From positions 1-64,000 of the forward strand of contig NZ_FPKO01000007.1 of the NCBI RefSeq assembly GCF_900119385.1: a stretch of 64,000 nucleotides of DNA. The letters are read 5' to 3'. This DNA comes from Thermophilibacter mediterraneus (GTDB lineage: Bacteria; Actinomycetota; Coriobacteriia; Coriobacteriales; Atopobiaceae). The notes beneath the pieces were generated by a model. The model was not told where the DNA came from and did no database searches. It saw only the letters and a program-made list of their open reading frames with translations. Each line of letters starts with the position of its first letter. Positions within the stretch are counted from its first letter, which is position 1. The position numbers and the translations under genes are program-made. Positions 27,660-35,685 of this stretch are shown in pieces.

Positions 27660-28289
27660 ATGCAGCTGCCGTTTTCCAGGAGGGGCGTCACGTATCCCAT
27701 GCGGGGGTCGGTCTACTACGCCAACCTCGTCGCCATAACGCTGCTGCTCGTGGGCAGCGTCATCCTCTACGCCGTGGGGCAGGGCGACGCGGGCGCCCCC
27801 TCCCAGCTGCGCGCCGCGGGCTCCTACGCGCTGCCCGTCTCCATCTACCTCTTCGGAGCGCTCGTCGGCATCATCTTCGTGCGCCGCGCGAGCGTGACGG
27901 TGCCCGCCGCCGCCCAGGTGGCGTGCCGCGCGGCGAGCGTGCTCGCGCTCGCGACCCTGCTCGTCGCGATGGTGCCCTACCTGCTGCCCGAGCAGCCCCA
28001 GGGCGTGACGGCGCCCGCGGCGCTGTTCTGGGGCGTCCTCGCACTGCCGGTCGTGTCTCTCGTCCTCGGCTTCGTCTACGCGCTCGCCTGGGCCCCGATC
28101 ACGGGGAGCGAGGCGGACCTGCGCGCCCGCGAGGCGGAGGAGCGCCGCGTCGAGCGCGAGGCGGAGGAGGAGCGCGCCGCCATGAAGGCAAGCTCGGAGG
28201 CGCGCGCCCGTCGCCGCGCCGCCCGCGCTCGCCGCGCCGAGGAGAAGCGCGCCGCCAAGGGGAAGGGGAAGGGCGCGCGCGGCCGCTGA
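27660..28289 (+). CDS. Four-helix membrane protein with highly charged tail
   Basis: The 209-residue protein is not recognised. It has four membrane helices between residues about 20 and 145, then a roughly 60-residue alanine, arginine, glutamate and lysine-rich tail (RAREAEERRVEREAEEE through ARRRAARARRAEEKRAAKG). The tail should form a charged helix or coiled coil in the cytoplasm and could bind nucleic acid or membrane lipid. It lies just behind another small membrane protein and is probably co-transcribed with it. Confidence 0.72.
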   Translation: MQLPFSRRGVTYPMRGSVYYANLVAITLLLVGSVILYAVGQGDAGAPSQLRAAGSYALPVSIYLFGALVGIIFVRRASVTVPAAAQVACRAASVLALATLLVAMVPYLLPEQPQGVTAPAALFWGVLALPVVSLVLGFVYALAWAPITGSEADLRAREAEERRVEREAEEERAAMKASSEARARRRAARARRAEEKRAAKGKGKGARGR

Positions 28290-28351
28290 TTCGGTGCGCC
28301 GGGCAGGGGAGAGCCCGTTCCCGCGGGTCGTCCGCGTCGGGGACGGCTCGC

Positions 28352-29119
28352 CTAGAGGACGTTTATGTCGCGTATCTCGCCGCGGGTCCCCTCGTAGCGC
28401 GAGACCGAGTACTCGAACGGCGTGCCGTCGTCGAGGAAGCCCACCTGCGCGATCTCGAGCATGGGGATGCCGGGCCTGGTGTCGAGCCGCTCCGCCTCCT
28501 CGCGGGTGGCGGGAACGGCGCGGAAGATCCGGTGGAAGCTCGAGATCTTGAGGCCCAGCGTGTTCTGGAGGTAGTCGTAGACCGAGAGGTAGAGCTGGCT
28601 GCGCTTGAGCCCGGGGACGAGGTCGAGGGGCATGTAGGTGTACTCGATGACCATGGGCTCGTCGTCGAGGCACCGGACGCGGCAGTGATGGTAGGTGAAG
28701 TCCTCCGGGTGGATGTTGAGGTGGCGCGCCACGTCCTCGGGCGGGTTGACGATCGAGAAGTCGTAGACGACGGAGCTGATCTTCTTGCCGAGCGAGGTGT
28801 ACTCCTCGGTGAAGCCGGCGGCGCGGTCCGACTGGGAGAACGCGAAGGAGTCGACGCCGGAGTCCGCCAGGGCGTCAATGGGCTCCAGGCCGGTCAGCTC
28901 GAGGAGCTCGGTGGTGTTCTTCACGTAGGTCCCCGACCCGCGGCGGCTCGAGATGAGTCCGCGGTCGGTGAGCAGGTCGATGGCACGCTTGATGGTGATC
29001 TTGCTCACGCCGTAGGCCTCGCAGAGCTCGACCACGGTGGGAAGTTTCGCGTTGGGCTTGAGGGCGCCCGCCTCGATGCTGCGCTGGATGTCAGACGCGA
29101 TGGACTGATACTTCAGCAT
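28352..29119 (-). CDS. GntR-family regulator with UTRA domain
   Basis: The 255-residue regulator has an N-terminal GntR winged helix (SIASDIQRSIEAGALKPNAK, then YGVSKITIKRAIDLL) and a C-terminal UTRA ligand-binding domain that usually senses a sugar phosphate. It is divergent from the beta-glucoside PTS operon across a 317-bp AT-rich gap. It therefore probably represses that operon and responds to a phospho-beta-glucoside. The start at 29119 follows GGGAGGCC. Confidence 0.88.
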   Translation of the reverse strand: MLKYQSIASDIQRSIEAGALKPNAKLPTVVELCEAYGVSKITIKRAIDLLTDRGLISSRRGSGTYVKNTTELLELTGLEPIDALADSGVDSFAFSQSDRAAGFTEEYTSLGKKISSVVYDFSIVNPPEDVARHLNIHPEDFTYHHCRVRCLDDEPMVIEYTYMPLDLVPGLKRSQLYLSVYDYLQNTLGLKISSFHRIFRAVPATREEAERLDTRPGIPMLEIAQVGFLDDGTPFEYSVSRYEGTRGEIRDINVL

Positions 29120-29436
29120 GGTGGCCTCCCTTTCTCGATCGATGGTGCGGTCGCCTCCCGCAAACGGTATGAAATGCGCCGCCAACGGTTTTTCTCGTCA
29201 ATTCGCTCGTGAGGGTCTGTCGGTCCCGCACCGGTGCGCGCTCATGAGACGTCAAACAAAGCGCTGGTAGACGCGGCCATGTCTTCATCTCTTCTCCATT
29301 ATCTCCCAATCGTCGCGCGATTATGCAGTCAAAATACCCTCCTCAAAATAAATTAGAGCGCTATAATCATGCCAACAAAGCGAGATGAAGAAGAAGGCAT
29401 CACGCTTGGATTGAAGACAACGAGAACGGAGGGCAC
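29120..29436. promoter_or_regulatory. Divergent control region between gntR and the beta-glucoside operon
   Basis: No gene is seen here. A good -10 box TATAAT lies at 29362-29367 in front of the GH1 gene, with no convincing -35 box at the right distance, so an activator or strong derepression may be needed. The half-sites CAAACGGT and CCAACGGT (around 29160-29190) are possible operators near the gntR promoter. The region is richer in A/T than the genes on both sides. Confidence 0.5.
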
Positions 29437-30843
29437 ATGTCAGAGCTCACTCTGCCGAAGGACTTCTTCTTCGGCGCCGCGATGTCCGGGCCTCAGACCG
29501 AGGGCGGCTGGAACGTGGGCGGCAAGCTCGAGAACCTGTGGGACACCTGGTCGATTGAGGACATCAGCTCGTTCTACAACCAGGTCGGCTCCTACGTGGG
29601 CAACGACTTCATGCACCACTACAAGGACGACCTCGCCCTCCTCAAGAGCCTGGGCATGGACAACTACCGCACCTCGATCCAGTGGAGCCGCCTGCTCGAC
29701 CAGGACGGCAACATCAACCCCGAGGGTGCCGCGTGGTACCACGAGCTCTTCGCCGCCTCCAAGGAGGCCGGCCTCGAGGTCTTCGTGAACCTCTACCACT
29801 TCGACATGCCCACCTACCTCTTCCGCCGCGGCGGCTGGGAGAACCGCGAGGTGTGCGAGGCCTACGCCAACTACGCCTACAAGGCGTTCTGCGAGTTCGG
29901 CAAGGAGGTCCGCTGCTGGTTCACGTTCAACGAGCCGATCGTCGAGCCCGAGAACCGCTACTGGCACCCCATCTGGTACCCGCAGCACCACAGCTTCCAG
30001 GAGGCCTGCACCGCCCAGTACAACATCTCCATCGCGCACGCCATGGCGGTCGCGCGCTACCGTCAGGCCGTGGCCGAGGGCCGCATGCTCCCCGACGCCC
30101 GCATCGGCATGATCTGCAACTTCTCCCCCTCCTACACCAAGGACGACCCCACGCCGGCCGACCTCGAGGCGCTGCGCATGAACGACGGCCTCACCAACCG
30201 CTGGTGGCTCGACCTCGTGACCAAGGGCAAGCTGCCCGAGGACGTCATCGACACCCTCACCAACCAGCTCGGCATCGTCCTGCCCGTGCGCCCCTATGAC
30301 GACGCGGTGCTCGCCGACGGCGTGGTCGACTGGCTCGGCTGCAACTACTACCAGCCGAGCCGCGTCCAGGCCCCGAGCAAGAGCCACGACGAGTGGGGCA
30401 ACCCGCTCTTCGCGGAGCCCTACATCTGGCCCGAGCGCGTGATGAACGAGAGCCGCGGCTGGGAGATCTACCCCAAGGGCATCTACGACTTCGGCATGAA
30501 GTGCAAGAACGAGTACCCCGAGCTCGAGTGGTACGTCTCCGAGAACGGCATCGGCATCGAGCGCGAGTACCTCAACAAGGACCCCGAGACCCAGCAGGTC
30601 ATCGACGACTACCGCGTGGACTTCGTCCGCCAGCACCTCGAGTGGATCGCGCGCGCCATCAACGACGGCGCCAACTGCGTGGGCTACCACTACTGGGGTC
30701 TCATCGACAACTGGTCCTGGTCGAACGCCTTCAAGAACCGCTACGGCTTCGTCGAGGTGGACCTCATGGAGAACTACGAGCGCAGGCCCAAGAAGTCCGC
30801 GGCCTGGCTCACCGAGGTCGCGACGTCGCACGTCGTCAAGTAG
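29437..30843 (+). CDS. GH1 6-phospho-beta-glucosidase
   Basis: This retaining glycosidase of 468 residues hydrolyses phosphorylated beta-glucosides delivered by the neighbouring PTS, giving glucose 6-phosphate and an aglycone or glucose. The acid/base is E166 in WFTFNEP, and the nucleophile is E369 in YVSENG. The start follows GGAGGGCAC. It is the first gene of the operon GH1-EIIC-EIIB-EIIA-GH4. Codon use is strongly biased to C/G-ending codons, suggesting high expression. Confidence 0.92.
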   Translation: MSELTLPKDFFFGAAMSGPQTEGGWNVGGKLENLWDTWSIEDISSFYNQVGSYVGNDFMHHYKDDLALLKSLGMDNYRTSIQWSRLLDQDGNINPEGAAWYHELFAASKEAGLEVFVNLYHFDMPTYLFRRGGWENREVCEAYANYAYKAFCEFGKEVRCWFTFNEPIVEPENRYWHPIWYPQHHSFQEACTAQYNISIAHAMAVARYRQAVAEGRMLPDARIGMICNFSPSYTKDDPTPADLEALRMNDGLTNRWWLDLVTKGKLPEDVIDTLTNQLGIVLPVRPYDDAVLADGVVDWLGCNYYQPSRVQAPSKSHDEWGNPLFAEPYIWPERVMNESRGWEIYPKGIYDFGMKCKNEYPELEWYVSENGIGIEREYLNKDPETQQVIDDYRVDFVRQHLEWIARAINDGANCVGYHYWGLIDNWSWSNAFKNRYGFVEVDLMENYERRPKKSAAWLTEVATSHVVK

Positions 30844-30855
30844 CCCTCCTTCTTG

Positions 30856-30907
30856 CGCGGGCGAGGGGGACGGGCGGCCGAGCCGCCGCCGTTCTTCTCG
30901 CCCGCGT
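30856..30907 (+). terminator. Hairpin between GH1 and EIIC genes
   Basis: The outer arms CGCGGGCGAG and CTCGCCCGCG enclose a smaller GGGCGGC/GCCGCC stem. The position inside an operon suggests mRNA processing or partial termination rather than a full stop. Confidence 0.4.
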
Positions 30908-31011
30908 ATCCCGGCGCCGCCGAGGCGCCACGAGATGTTGCAAGGGACGCGCTCATCAGGGAGAGAGGGCGTCTGAAGCAGGCACTGTTCCAAACGTAAG
31001 GAGTGAAAATC

Positions 31012-32388
31012 ATGGCCAACGGTCAGAGCTTCCTTGACAAGTTCTCGGAAGTTTCCGCTCGAATCGGCAACCAGGTGCACCTGCGGTCGCTGCGCGACGG
31101 CTTTGCCACCATCATGCCGGTCTTCATCCTCGCCGGTATCGCGGCACTTCTGAACAACGTCGTCTTCACGTTCCTGTGGAGCACGAACCCCGACAGCATG
31201 GGCATCTTCCCCAACGCTGACATCCTGGCGACGGCGCAGTACTGGGGCGCCGCGCTCTCCCAGGGCGCCCTCTCGATCTCCGCTATCCTGCTCTGCGGCA
31301 TGGTCGGCTACAGCCTGGCCACCAACAAGCGCTTTGACAACCCCATCTCCTGCGTTGTCGTCTCGCTCGCCGTCTTCTTCATCATGATGCCCCAGACCGT
31401 GACGGCCAACCTCGCCGCCACCTCGGAGCTGCTCACCGACGAGGTCACCACCGCCGCCGTCGCGAGCGCCTTCACCACCAACTACACGGGCACCAACGGC
31501 ATGTTCACGGCCATCATCATCGGCCTGCTCGCCCCGACGCTCTTCATCAAGGTGTCCGGCATCGAGCAGCTGCGCATCAAGATGCCCGAGGGCGTGCCCC
31601 CCGCGGTCGAGAAGTCCTTCAACGTCCTGATCCCGATGCTGCTGACCCTGGGCGTCTTCGGCCTCGTCGCGATGATCCTGTTCGCCGGCTTCCAGACCGA
31701 CGTCACCGCGCTCATCAACACCTTCATCCAGACCCCGCTGCGAGCCCTCACCACCAACCCGGTCGGCCTCGTGGTGATCTACTCGCTCGGCGTGTTCCTG
31801 TTCACCCTCGGCATCCACCAGTCCACGATCAACGGCGTGCTCGTCGAGCCCGTCCTCACCATCGTCCTCGTGGAGGCCATGGACCTCTACACCACCGGCG
31901 GCATCGACGCGGTCATCGCTCGTCCGGACGTCTGGCTGAACATGAACGTCATCAACGTCTACGCCCTCATGGGCGGCTCCGGCTGCACGCTCGCCCTGCT
32001 GATCGCCACCTTCATCTGGGGCAAGTGGAAGCCCTCCCGCGAGGTTGCCAAGCTCGGCATCCTGCCCGCGATCTTCAACATCAACGAGCCGGTCATCTAC
32101 GGCTACCCGATCGTGTTCAACATCCCGCTTATGGTTCCGTTCGTGCTCAACACCATCATCGGCATCCTCGTCGGCTACTTTGCCACGGTCATCGGCCTCG
32201 TCAACCCCACCTGCATCCAGGTGCCCTGGACCACCCCGATCATCGCCTCCGGCTTCCTGTCCACCGGTGGCGACTGGCGCGCCGCCGTCCTGCAGGTCGT
32301 CCTGCTCGCCCTCTTCGTCATCATCTACCTGCCGTTCATGAAGGCCTCCGAGGTCGCTCAGCGCAAGCAGTTCGAGATGGCGGAGTAG
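31012..32388 (+). CDS. PTS lactose/cellobiose-family EIIC permease
   Basis: This 458-residue integral membrane permease takes up and, with EIIB, phosphorylates a beta-glucoside such as cellobiose. About ten membrane helices are visible. The EIIC signature region lies around NINEPVIYGYPIVFNIPLMV, where the conserved glutamate takes part in sugar binding. The start follows AAGGAG at the proper distance; a GTG three codons upstream overlaps this site and is less likely. EIIB and EIIA are encoded separately downstream. Confidence 0.92.
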   Translation: MANGQSFLDKFSEVSARIGNQVHLRSLRDGFATIMPVFILAGIAALLNNVVFTFLWSTNPDSMGIFPNADILATAQYWGAALSQGALSISAILLCGMVGYSLATNKRFDNPISCVVVSLAVFFIMMPQTVTANLAATSELLTDEVTTAAVASAFTTNYTGTNGMFTAIIIGLLAPTLFIKVSGIEQLRIKMPEGVPPAVEKSFNVLIPMLLTLGVFGLVAMILFAGFQTDVTALINTFIQTPLRALTTNPVGLVVIYSLGVFLFTLGIHQSTINGVLVEPVLTIVLVEAMDLYTTGGIDAVIARPDVWLNMNVINVYALMGGSGCTLALLIATFIWGKWKPSREVAKLGILPAIFNINEPVIYGYPIVFNIPLMVPFVLNTIIGILVGYFATVIGLVNPTCIQVPWTTPIIASGFLSTGGDWRAAVLQVVLLALFVIIYLPFMKASEVAQRKQFEMAE

Positions 32389-32410
32389 CAAAGGACGCCG
32401 CCACCACCCC

Positions 32411-32449
32411 GGGCCGCAGGCGAATCCCATCTCCCTGCGCCTGCGGCCC
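32411..32449 (+). terminator. Intra-operon hairpin between EIIC and EIIB
   Basis: The perfect 12-bp arms GGGCCGCAGGCG (32411-32422) and CGCCTGCGGCCC (32438-32449) lie in the 189-bp gap. It may stabilise the upstream mRNA or lower expression of the downstream genes. Confidence 0.45.
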
Positions 32450-32577
32450 CATCGCGCGCCGCTCACCGTCTGGCGCGCACCGTACCTTCGCGTTATGGCT
32501 AGTCTAGAGTCGTTGCACGACACGCCCGAACAGGGCCTGGACGGGGTTCGAGCCCCACGTGAAAGGAGCGTCTCACC

Positions 32578-32877
32578 ATGAAGATCATGCTTTGCTGCAA
32601 CGCCGGTATGTCCACCAGCCTGCTGGTCCAGAAGATGCAGAAGGAGGCCGCTGCCCGCGGCATGGACGCGAGCATCGAGGCCCGTCCCATGAACGAGGCC
32701 ATGGACCACATCAACGAGGCTGACATCATCCTCCTTGGGCCCCAGATCGGCTATGCCAAGGGCGACTTCGAGAAGGCCGTCGACGGCCGCATCCCCGTCA
32801 ACGTCATCCCGATGGTCGACTACGGCCGCATGAACGCGCCGAAGATCCTTGACGACGTTGCCGCCCTCCTCGGCTAG
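32578..32877 (+). CDS. PTS lactose/cellobiose-family EIIB
   Basis: This 99-residue cytoplasmic protein carries the phosphate from EIIA to the sugar bound in EIIC. The phospho-acceptor is Cys7 in CCNAGMSTSLL, the classic P-loop-like motif of this family. The start follows GAAAGGAGC. It is 189 bp behind the EIIC gene with a hairpin between them. Confidence 0.94.
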   Translation: MKIMLCCNAGMSTSLLVQKMQKEAAARGMDASIEARPMNEAMDHINEADIILLGPQIGYAKGDFEKAVDGRIPVNVIPMVDYGRMNAPKILDDVAALLG

Positions 32878-32907
32878 CGCGTCGCACGACCCCGAGAGGA
32901 GATTCCG

Positions 32908-33243
32908 ATGGACGAAGAGATGGAGATGATCTGCTTCCAGATCATCAGCTGCGTCGGCACCGCCAAGTCCTGCTACGTCAACTCGATCGCCAAGGCCCAG
33001 GAGGGCGACTTCGAGGCGGCCGAGGACCTCATCAAGCAGGGTGACGAGGCCTACGCCGGCGGTCACGACGTTCACATGCAGCTCCTGACGTCCGAGGCCA
33101 ACGGCGAGCGCAAGGGCACGCCGCTTCTGCTCCTCCACGCCGAGGACCAGATGGCCAGCGCCGAGACCTGCAAGCTCATGGCTCAGAACTTCATCAACAC
33201 CTACCGCGAGCTCGTCGAGCTCAAGGCGAAGCTGAACGCCTAG
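32908..33243 (+). CDS. PTS lactose/cellobiose-family EIIA
   Basis: This 111-residue all-helical protein takes phosphate from HPr. The phospho-acceptor is His77 in LLLLHAEDQM (family consensus LxxHAQDHLM). It forms a trimer in family members. The start follows GAGAGGAG, and the gene is 30 bp behind EIIB. The usual second histidine of the consensus is Gln here (EDQM), a tolerated change as far as I know. Confidence 0.93.
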   Translation: MDEEMEMICFQIISCVGTAKSCYVNSIAKAQEGDFEAAEDLIKQGDEAYAGGHDVHMQLLTSEANGERKGTPLLLLHAEDQMASAETCKLMAQNFINTYRELVELKAKLNA

Positions 33244-33360
33244 TCCGGTCGCGCCACAGACGCACAATCGCATGCACATCGTGTTTTGAAGGGCGCTGCC
33301 GGAGACGGTGGCGCCCTTCTGAGAATCGAGCGTCACACCCAACAGGATGGGAGCCAACAC

Positions 33361-34776
33361 ATGACCGAGAAGAACCTGGGCGCCGAGGCCCGTCGCCCGA
33401 TCAAGATCGCCACCATCGGAGGCGGCTCGAGCTACACCCCCGAGCTCGTCGAGGGCTTCATCAGGCGCTACGACTCCTGCCCCGTGCGCGAGCTGTGGCT
33501 CGTGGACATCGAGGAGGGCCGCGAGAAGCTCGAGATCGTGGGCGGCCTCGCCCAGCGCATGGTCGAGGCGGCAGGCCTGCCCATGGAGGTCCACCTCACG
33601 CTCGACCGCCGCGAGGCGCTCGCGGGGGCGGACTTCGTGACGACGCAGTTTCGCGTGGGCCAGCTCGACGCGCGCATCAAGGACGAGCGCATCGCCCTCA
33701 AGCACGGCCTCATCGGCCAGGAGACCAACGGCGCCGCGGGCATGTTCAAGGCGCTGCGCACCATCCCGGTGATCTTCGACATCATCCGCGACATGGAGGA
33801 GCTGTGCCCCGACGCGTGGCTCGTCAACTTCACCAACCCGGTGGGCATCGTGACCGAGGCGGTGCTGCGCTATACCAACTGGAAGAAGATCATCGGTCTG
33901 TGCAACTGCCCGATCTCGATGCGCTTCGGCATCGCCAAGTGGATGGACGTCGACCCCGATCGCGTGCGCATGGAGCTCTCCGGCCTCAACCACCACTTCT
34001 TCGTGACCGACGTCTTCATCGACGGCAAGAGCCGCTTCGACGAGGTGCTCGAGCGCTACTGCACCCTTCCCGTCGAGGAGCTGGGCACCATGAAGAACAT
34101 CATGGCCATCCCCTGGTCCAACCGCCTGGTGAGGGGCCTTCACGCCATCCCCGTGTCCTACCTCAACTACTACTTCTCCACGCGCGAGGAGCTCGAGGGC
34201 CTCGAGAAGGACTACCAGGAGCACGGGGTCCGCGCCGAGGTCGTCAAGAAGGTCGAGGCCGAGCTCTTCGAGCTCTACAAGGACGCCGAGCTGCACGTCA
34301 AGCCGAAGCAGCTCGAGGAGCGCGGCGGCGCGCACTACTCCGACGCCGCCTGCTCCGTGATCGACTCCATCGTGAACGACCGCGGCGACGTCCAGTACGT
34401 CGACGTCCAGAACAAGGGCACCGTCACGAGCCTGCCGTACGAGAGCGCCGTCGAGTGCGCGTGCGTCATCACCGGCGACGGCCCCAAGCCCATCTCGGTG
34501 GGCGAGCTCTCCCCGGCGATCAGCGGCACGATCCAGATGATCAAGAGCTTCGAGCGCATGGTCGCCGAGGCCGCCGTGACCGGCAACAAGGACCTCGCCG
34601 TGGCCGCTCTCGTGGCAAACAAGCTCTGCGACTCCGACGCGGTCGCGAACGAGGTGTTCGACGAGCTGTGCGAGGCGCACAAGGACTACCTCCCCGAGTT
34701 CTACAACGCTGACGGCACGCCCCGGGACGAGTCCGAGGCCCGCGCCGTCACGAGCCAGGTCTGCTCGCTCGCGTAG
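33361..34776 (+). CDS. GH4 NAD-dependent 6-phospho-beta-glucosidase
   Basis: Unlike GH1, this family uses NAD and a divalent metal to cleave phospho-glucosides by an oxidation-elimination route. Visible are the NAD-binding start KIATIGGGSSYTPELVEG, metal ligands Cys181 (GLCNCP) and His211 (GLNHHFF) and GQETNGAAGMFKALRTIPV. The product has 471 residues. It is the last gene of the operon, so the cell has two chemically unrelated enzymes for products of one transporter. They may differ in aglycone or linkage preference. Confidence 0.92.
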   Translation: MTEKNLGAEARRPIKIATIGGGSSYTPELVEGFIRRYDSCPVRELWLVDIEEGREKLEIVGGLAQRMVEAAGLPMEVHLTLDRREALAGADFVTTQFRVGQLDARIKDERIALKHGLIGQETNGAAGMFKALRTIPVIFDIIRDMEELCPDAWLVNFTNPVGIVTEAVLRYTNWKKIIGLCNCPISMRFGIAKWMDVDPDRVRMELSGLNHHFFVTDVFIDGKSRFDEVLERYCTLPVEELGTMKNIMAIPWSNRLVRGLHAIPVSYLNYYFSTREELEGLEKDYQEHGVRAEVVKKVEAELFELYKDAELHVKPKQLEERGGAHYSDAACSVIDSIVNDRGDVQYVDVQNKGTVTSLPYESAVECACVITGDGPKPISVGELSPAISGTIQMIKSFERMVAEAAVTGNKDLAVAALVANKLCDSDAVANEVFDELCEAHKDYLPEFYNADGTPRDESEARAVTSQVCSLA

Positions 34777-34791
34777 GGCGGCGAGCCTTCG

Positions 34792-34819
34792 GGGCGCCGC
34801 CCTCCGGCGGGCGGCGCCC
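34792..34819 (+). terminator. Terminator of the beta-glucoside operon
   Basis: The perfect 11-bp arms GGGCGCCGCCC (34792-34802) and GGGCGGCGCCC (34809-34819) follow the GH4 gene. An overlapping alternative stem uses GGGCGGCG from the stop codon (34776). It also lies at the 3' end of the convergent sortase gene. Confidence 0.6.
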
Positions 34820-34827
34820 ACCTCCCC

Positions 34828-35613
34828 TCAGGAGTCCCCGTCGACTCCCGCCCCGGGCGCGACGAAGACCGCGACGGTGCGCGTCTCGGGGTGGTACGCC
34901 CGTCCGTTGCACGTCACGAGGACGAGGGCGCGCTCGGCGCTCCCCGCGCACGCCGCCGCGTCCGAGCGCGTGGCGTCGGCCTCCTCGAGCGCCCAGGAGA
35001 GCCACGCGCGGAGGTCCTTCTCGTCCGCTGCCGTGAAGCGCTGCCAACGCCCATCGTCCATCGCCACGCTCGCGGCGCAGAGCGGAGCGAGCGTCAGCGT
35101 TCCCGACTCGGGCGTCTGCCACGTGGCGTCCCCCACGGCGTCGAGCGATCCCTGCTCGTAGAGCGGCGAGACGTCGTGGAAGAGGTAGCTCTCGTAGGCG
35201 GTCCGATGCCCGTAGACGACCATCAGCCTCCCCTCCGGATCGCACCTGTGGTCAAGGTAGGGCACGCCGGTCTCGGAGGGGCTGCCCCAGAGGTCCGTGT
35301 AGAGCCAGGCGTCCGGGTCGTCCCCCTCCGCCGCCACGACGGGCACGTCGACGGTGGTCCCGTCCACGCGCAGCCAGGCGCAGACCTCGTCGTTCTGGGC
35401 GAGCAGCGCCCCCCAGTCAACGCCGGCCTGGGGGTCCCGGTCGTCGGCGGACCGCGAGGGGCCCGCGCGGTCGTCGACCGCCGCCACCTCCCGCGCCAGC
35501 TCCCGATAGCTGGCCGCGGCAACGCCGTCGCGGGCGACTGCGGCGACGCCGAGCGCCGCCGTGGAGAGCCCGACGACGGAGAGAAACGCGGTCAGGGCCC
35601 GAGCGAGCCGCAT
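34828..35613 (-). CDS. Class B-like sortase
   Basis: This membrane-anchored transpeptidase joins surface proteins to peptidoglycan. The N-terminal helix is RALTAFLSVVGLSTAALGVAA. The catalytic triad is His136 (VVYGHRT), Cys235 (LVTCNGRAYHP) and Arg245 (ETRTVAV). The long helix-rich stretch between His and Cys (about residues 185-225) is typical of class B. It has 261 residues and starts after AGGAAAGGGGG. It lies 72 bp behind the large adhesin gene on the same strand and probably anchors it, although that protein ends in FPNTG rather than the NPQTN of classic SrtB substrates. Confidence 0.88.
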   Translation of the reverse strand: MRLARALTAFLSVVGLSTAALGVAAVARDGVAAASYRELAREVAAVDDRAGPSRSADDRDPQAGVDWGALLAQNDEVCAWLRVDGTTVDVPVVAAEGDDPDAWLYTDLWGSPSETGVPYLDHRCDPEGRLMVVYGHRTAYESYLFHDVSPLYEQGSLDAVGDATWQTPESGTLTLAPLCAASVAMDDGRWQRFTAADEKDLRAWLSWALEEADATRSDAAACAGSAERALVLVTCNGRAYHPETRTVAVFVAPGAGVDGDS

Positions 35614-35685
35614 GCTGCGCCCCCTTTCCTCGGGGCCCCGGCCCGAGGGCCGGGGCCGTGACTGCGAACGGTGTCGGCGCTCCGC

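Noticed and set aside
32543-32556. Sequence GGGGTTCGAGCCCC resembling a tRNA T-arm
   Set aside because: No matching acceptor, D or anticodon stems are found at the required distances; the flanks do not pair as an acceptor stem.
29440-34821. Very long open frame on the minus strand across the beta-glucoside operon
   Set aside because: It is an antisense shadow caused by GC-rich codon use; the plus-strand genes have clear families, ribosome-binding sites and motifs.
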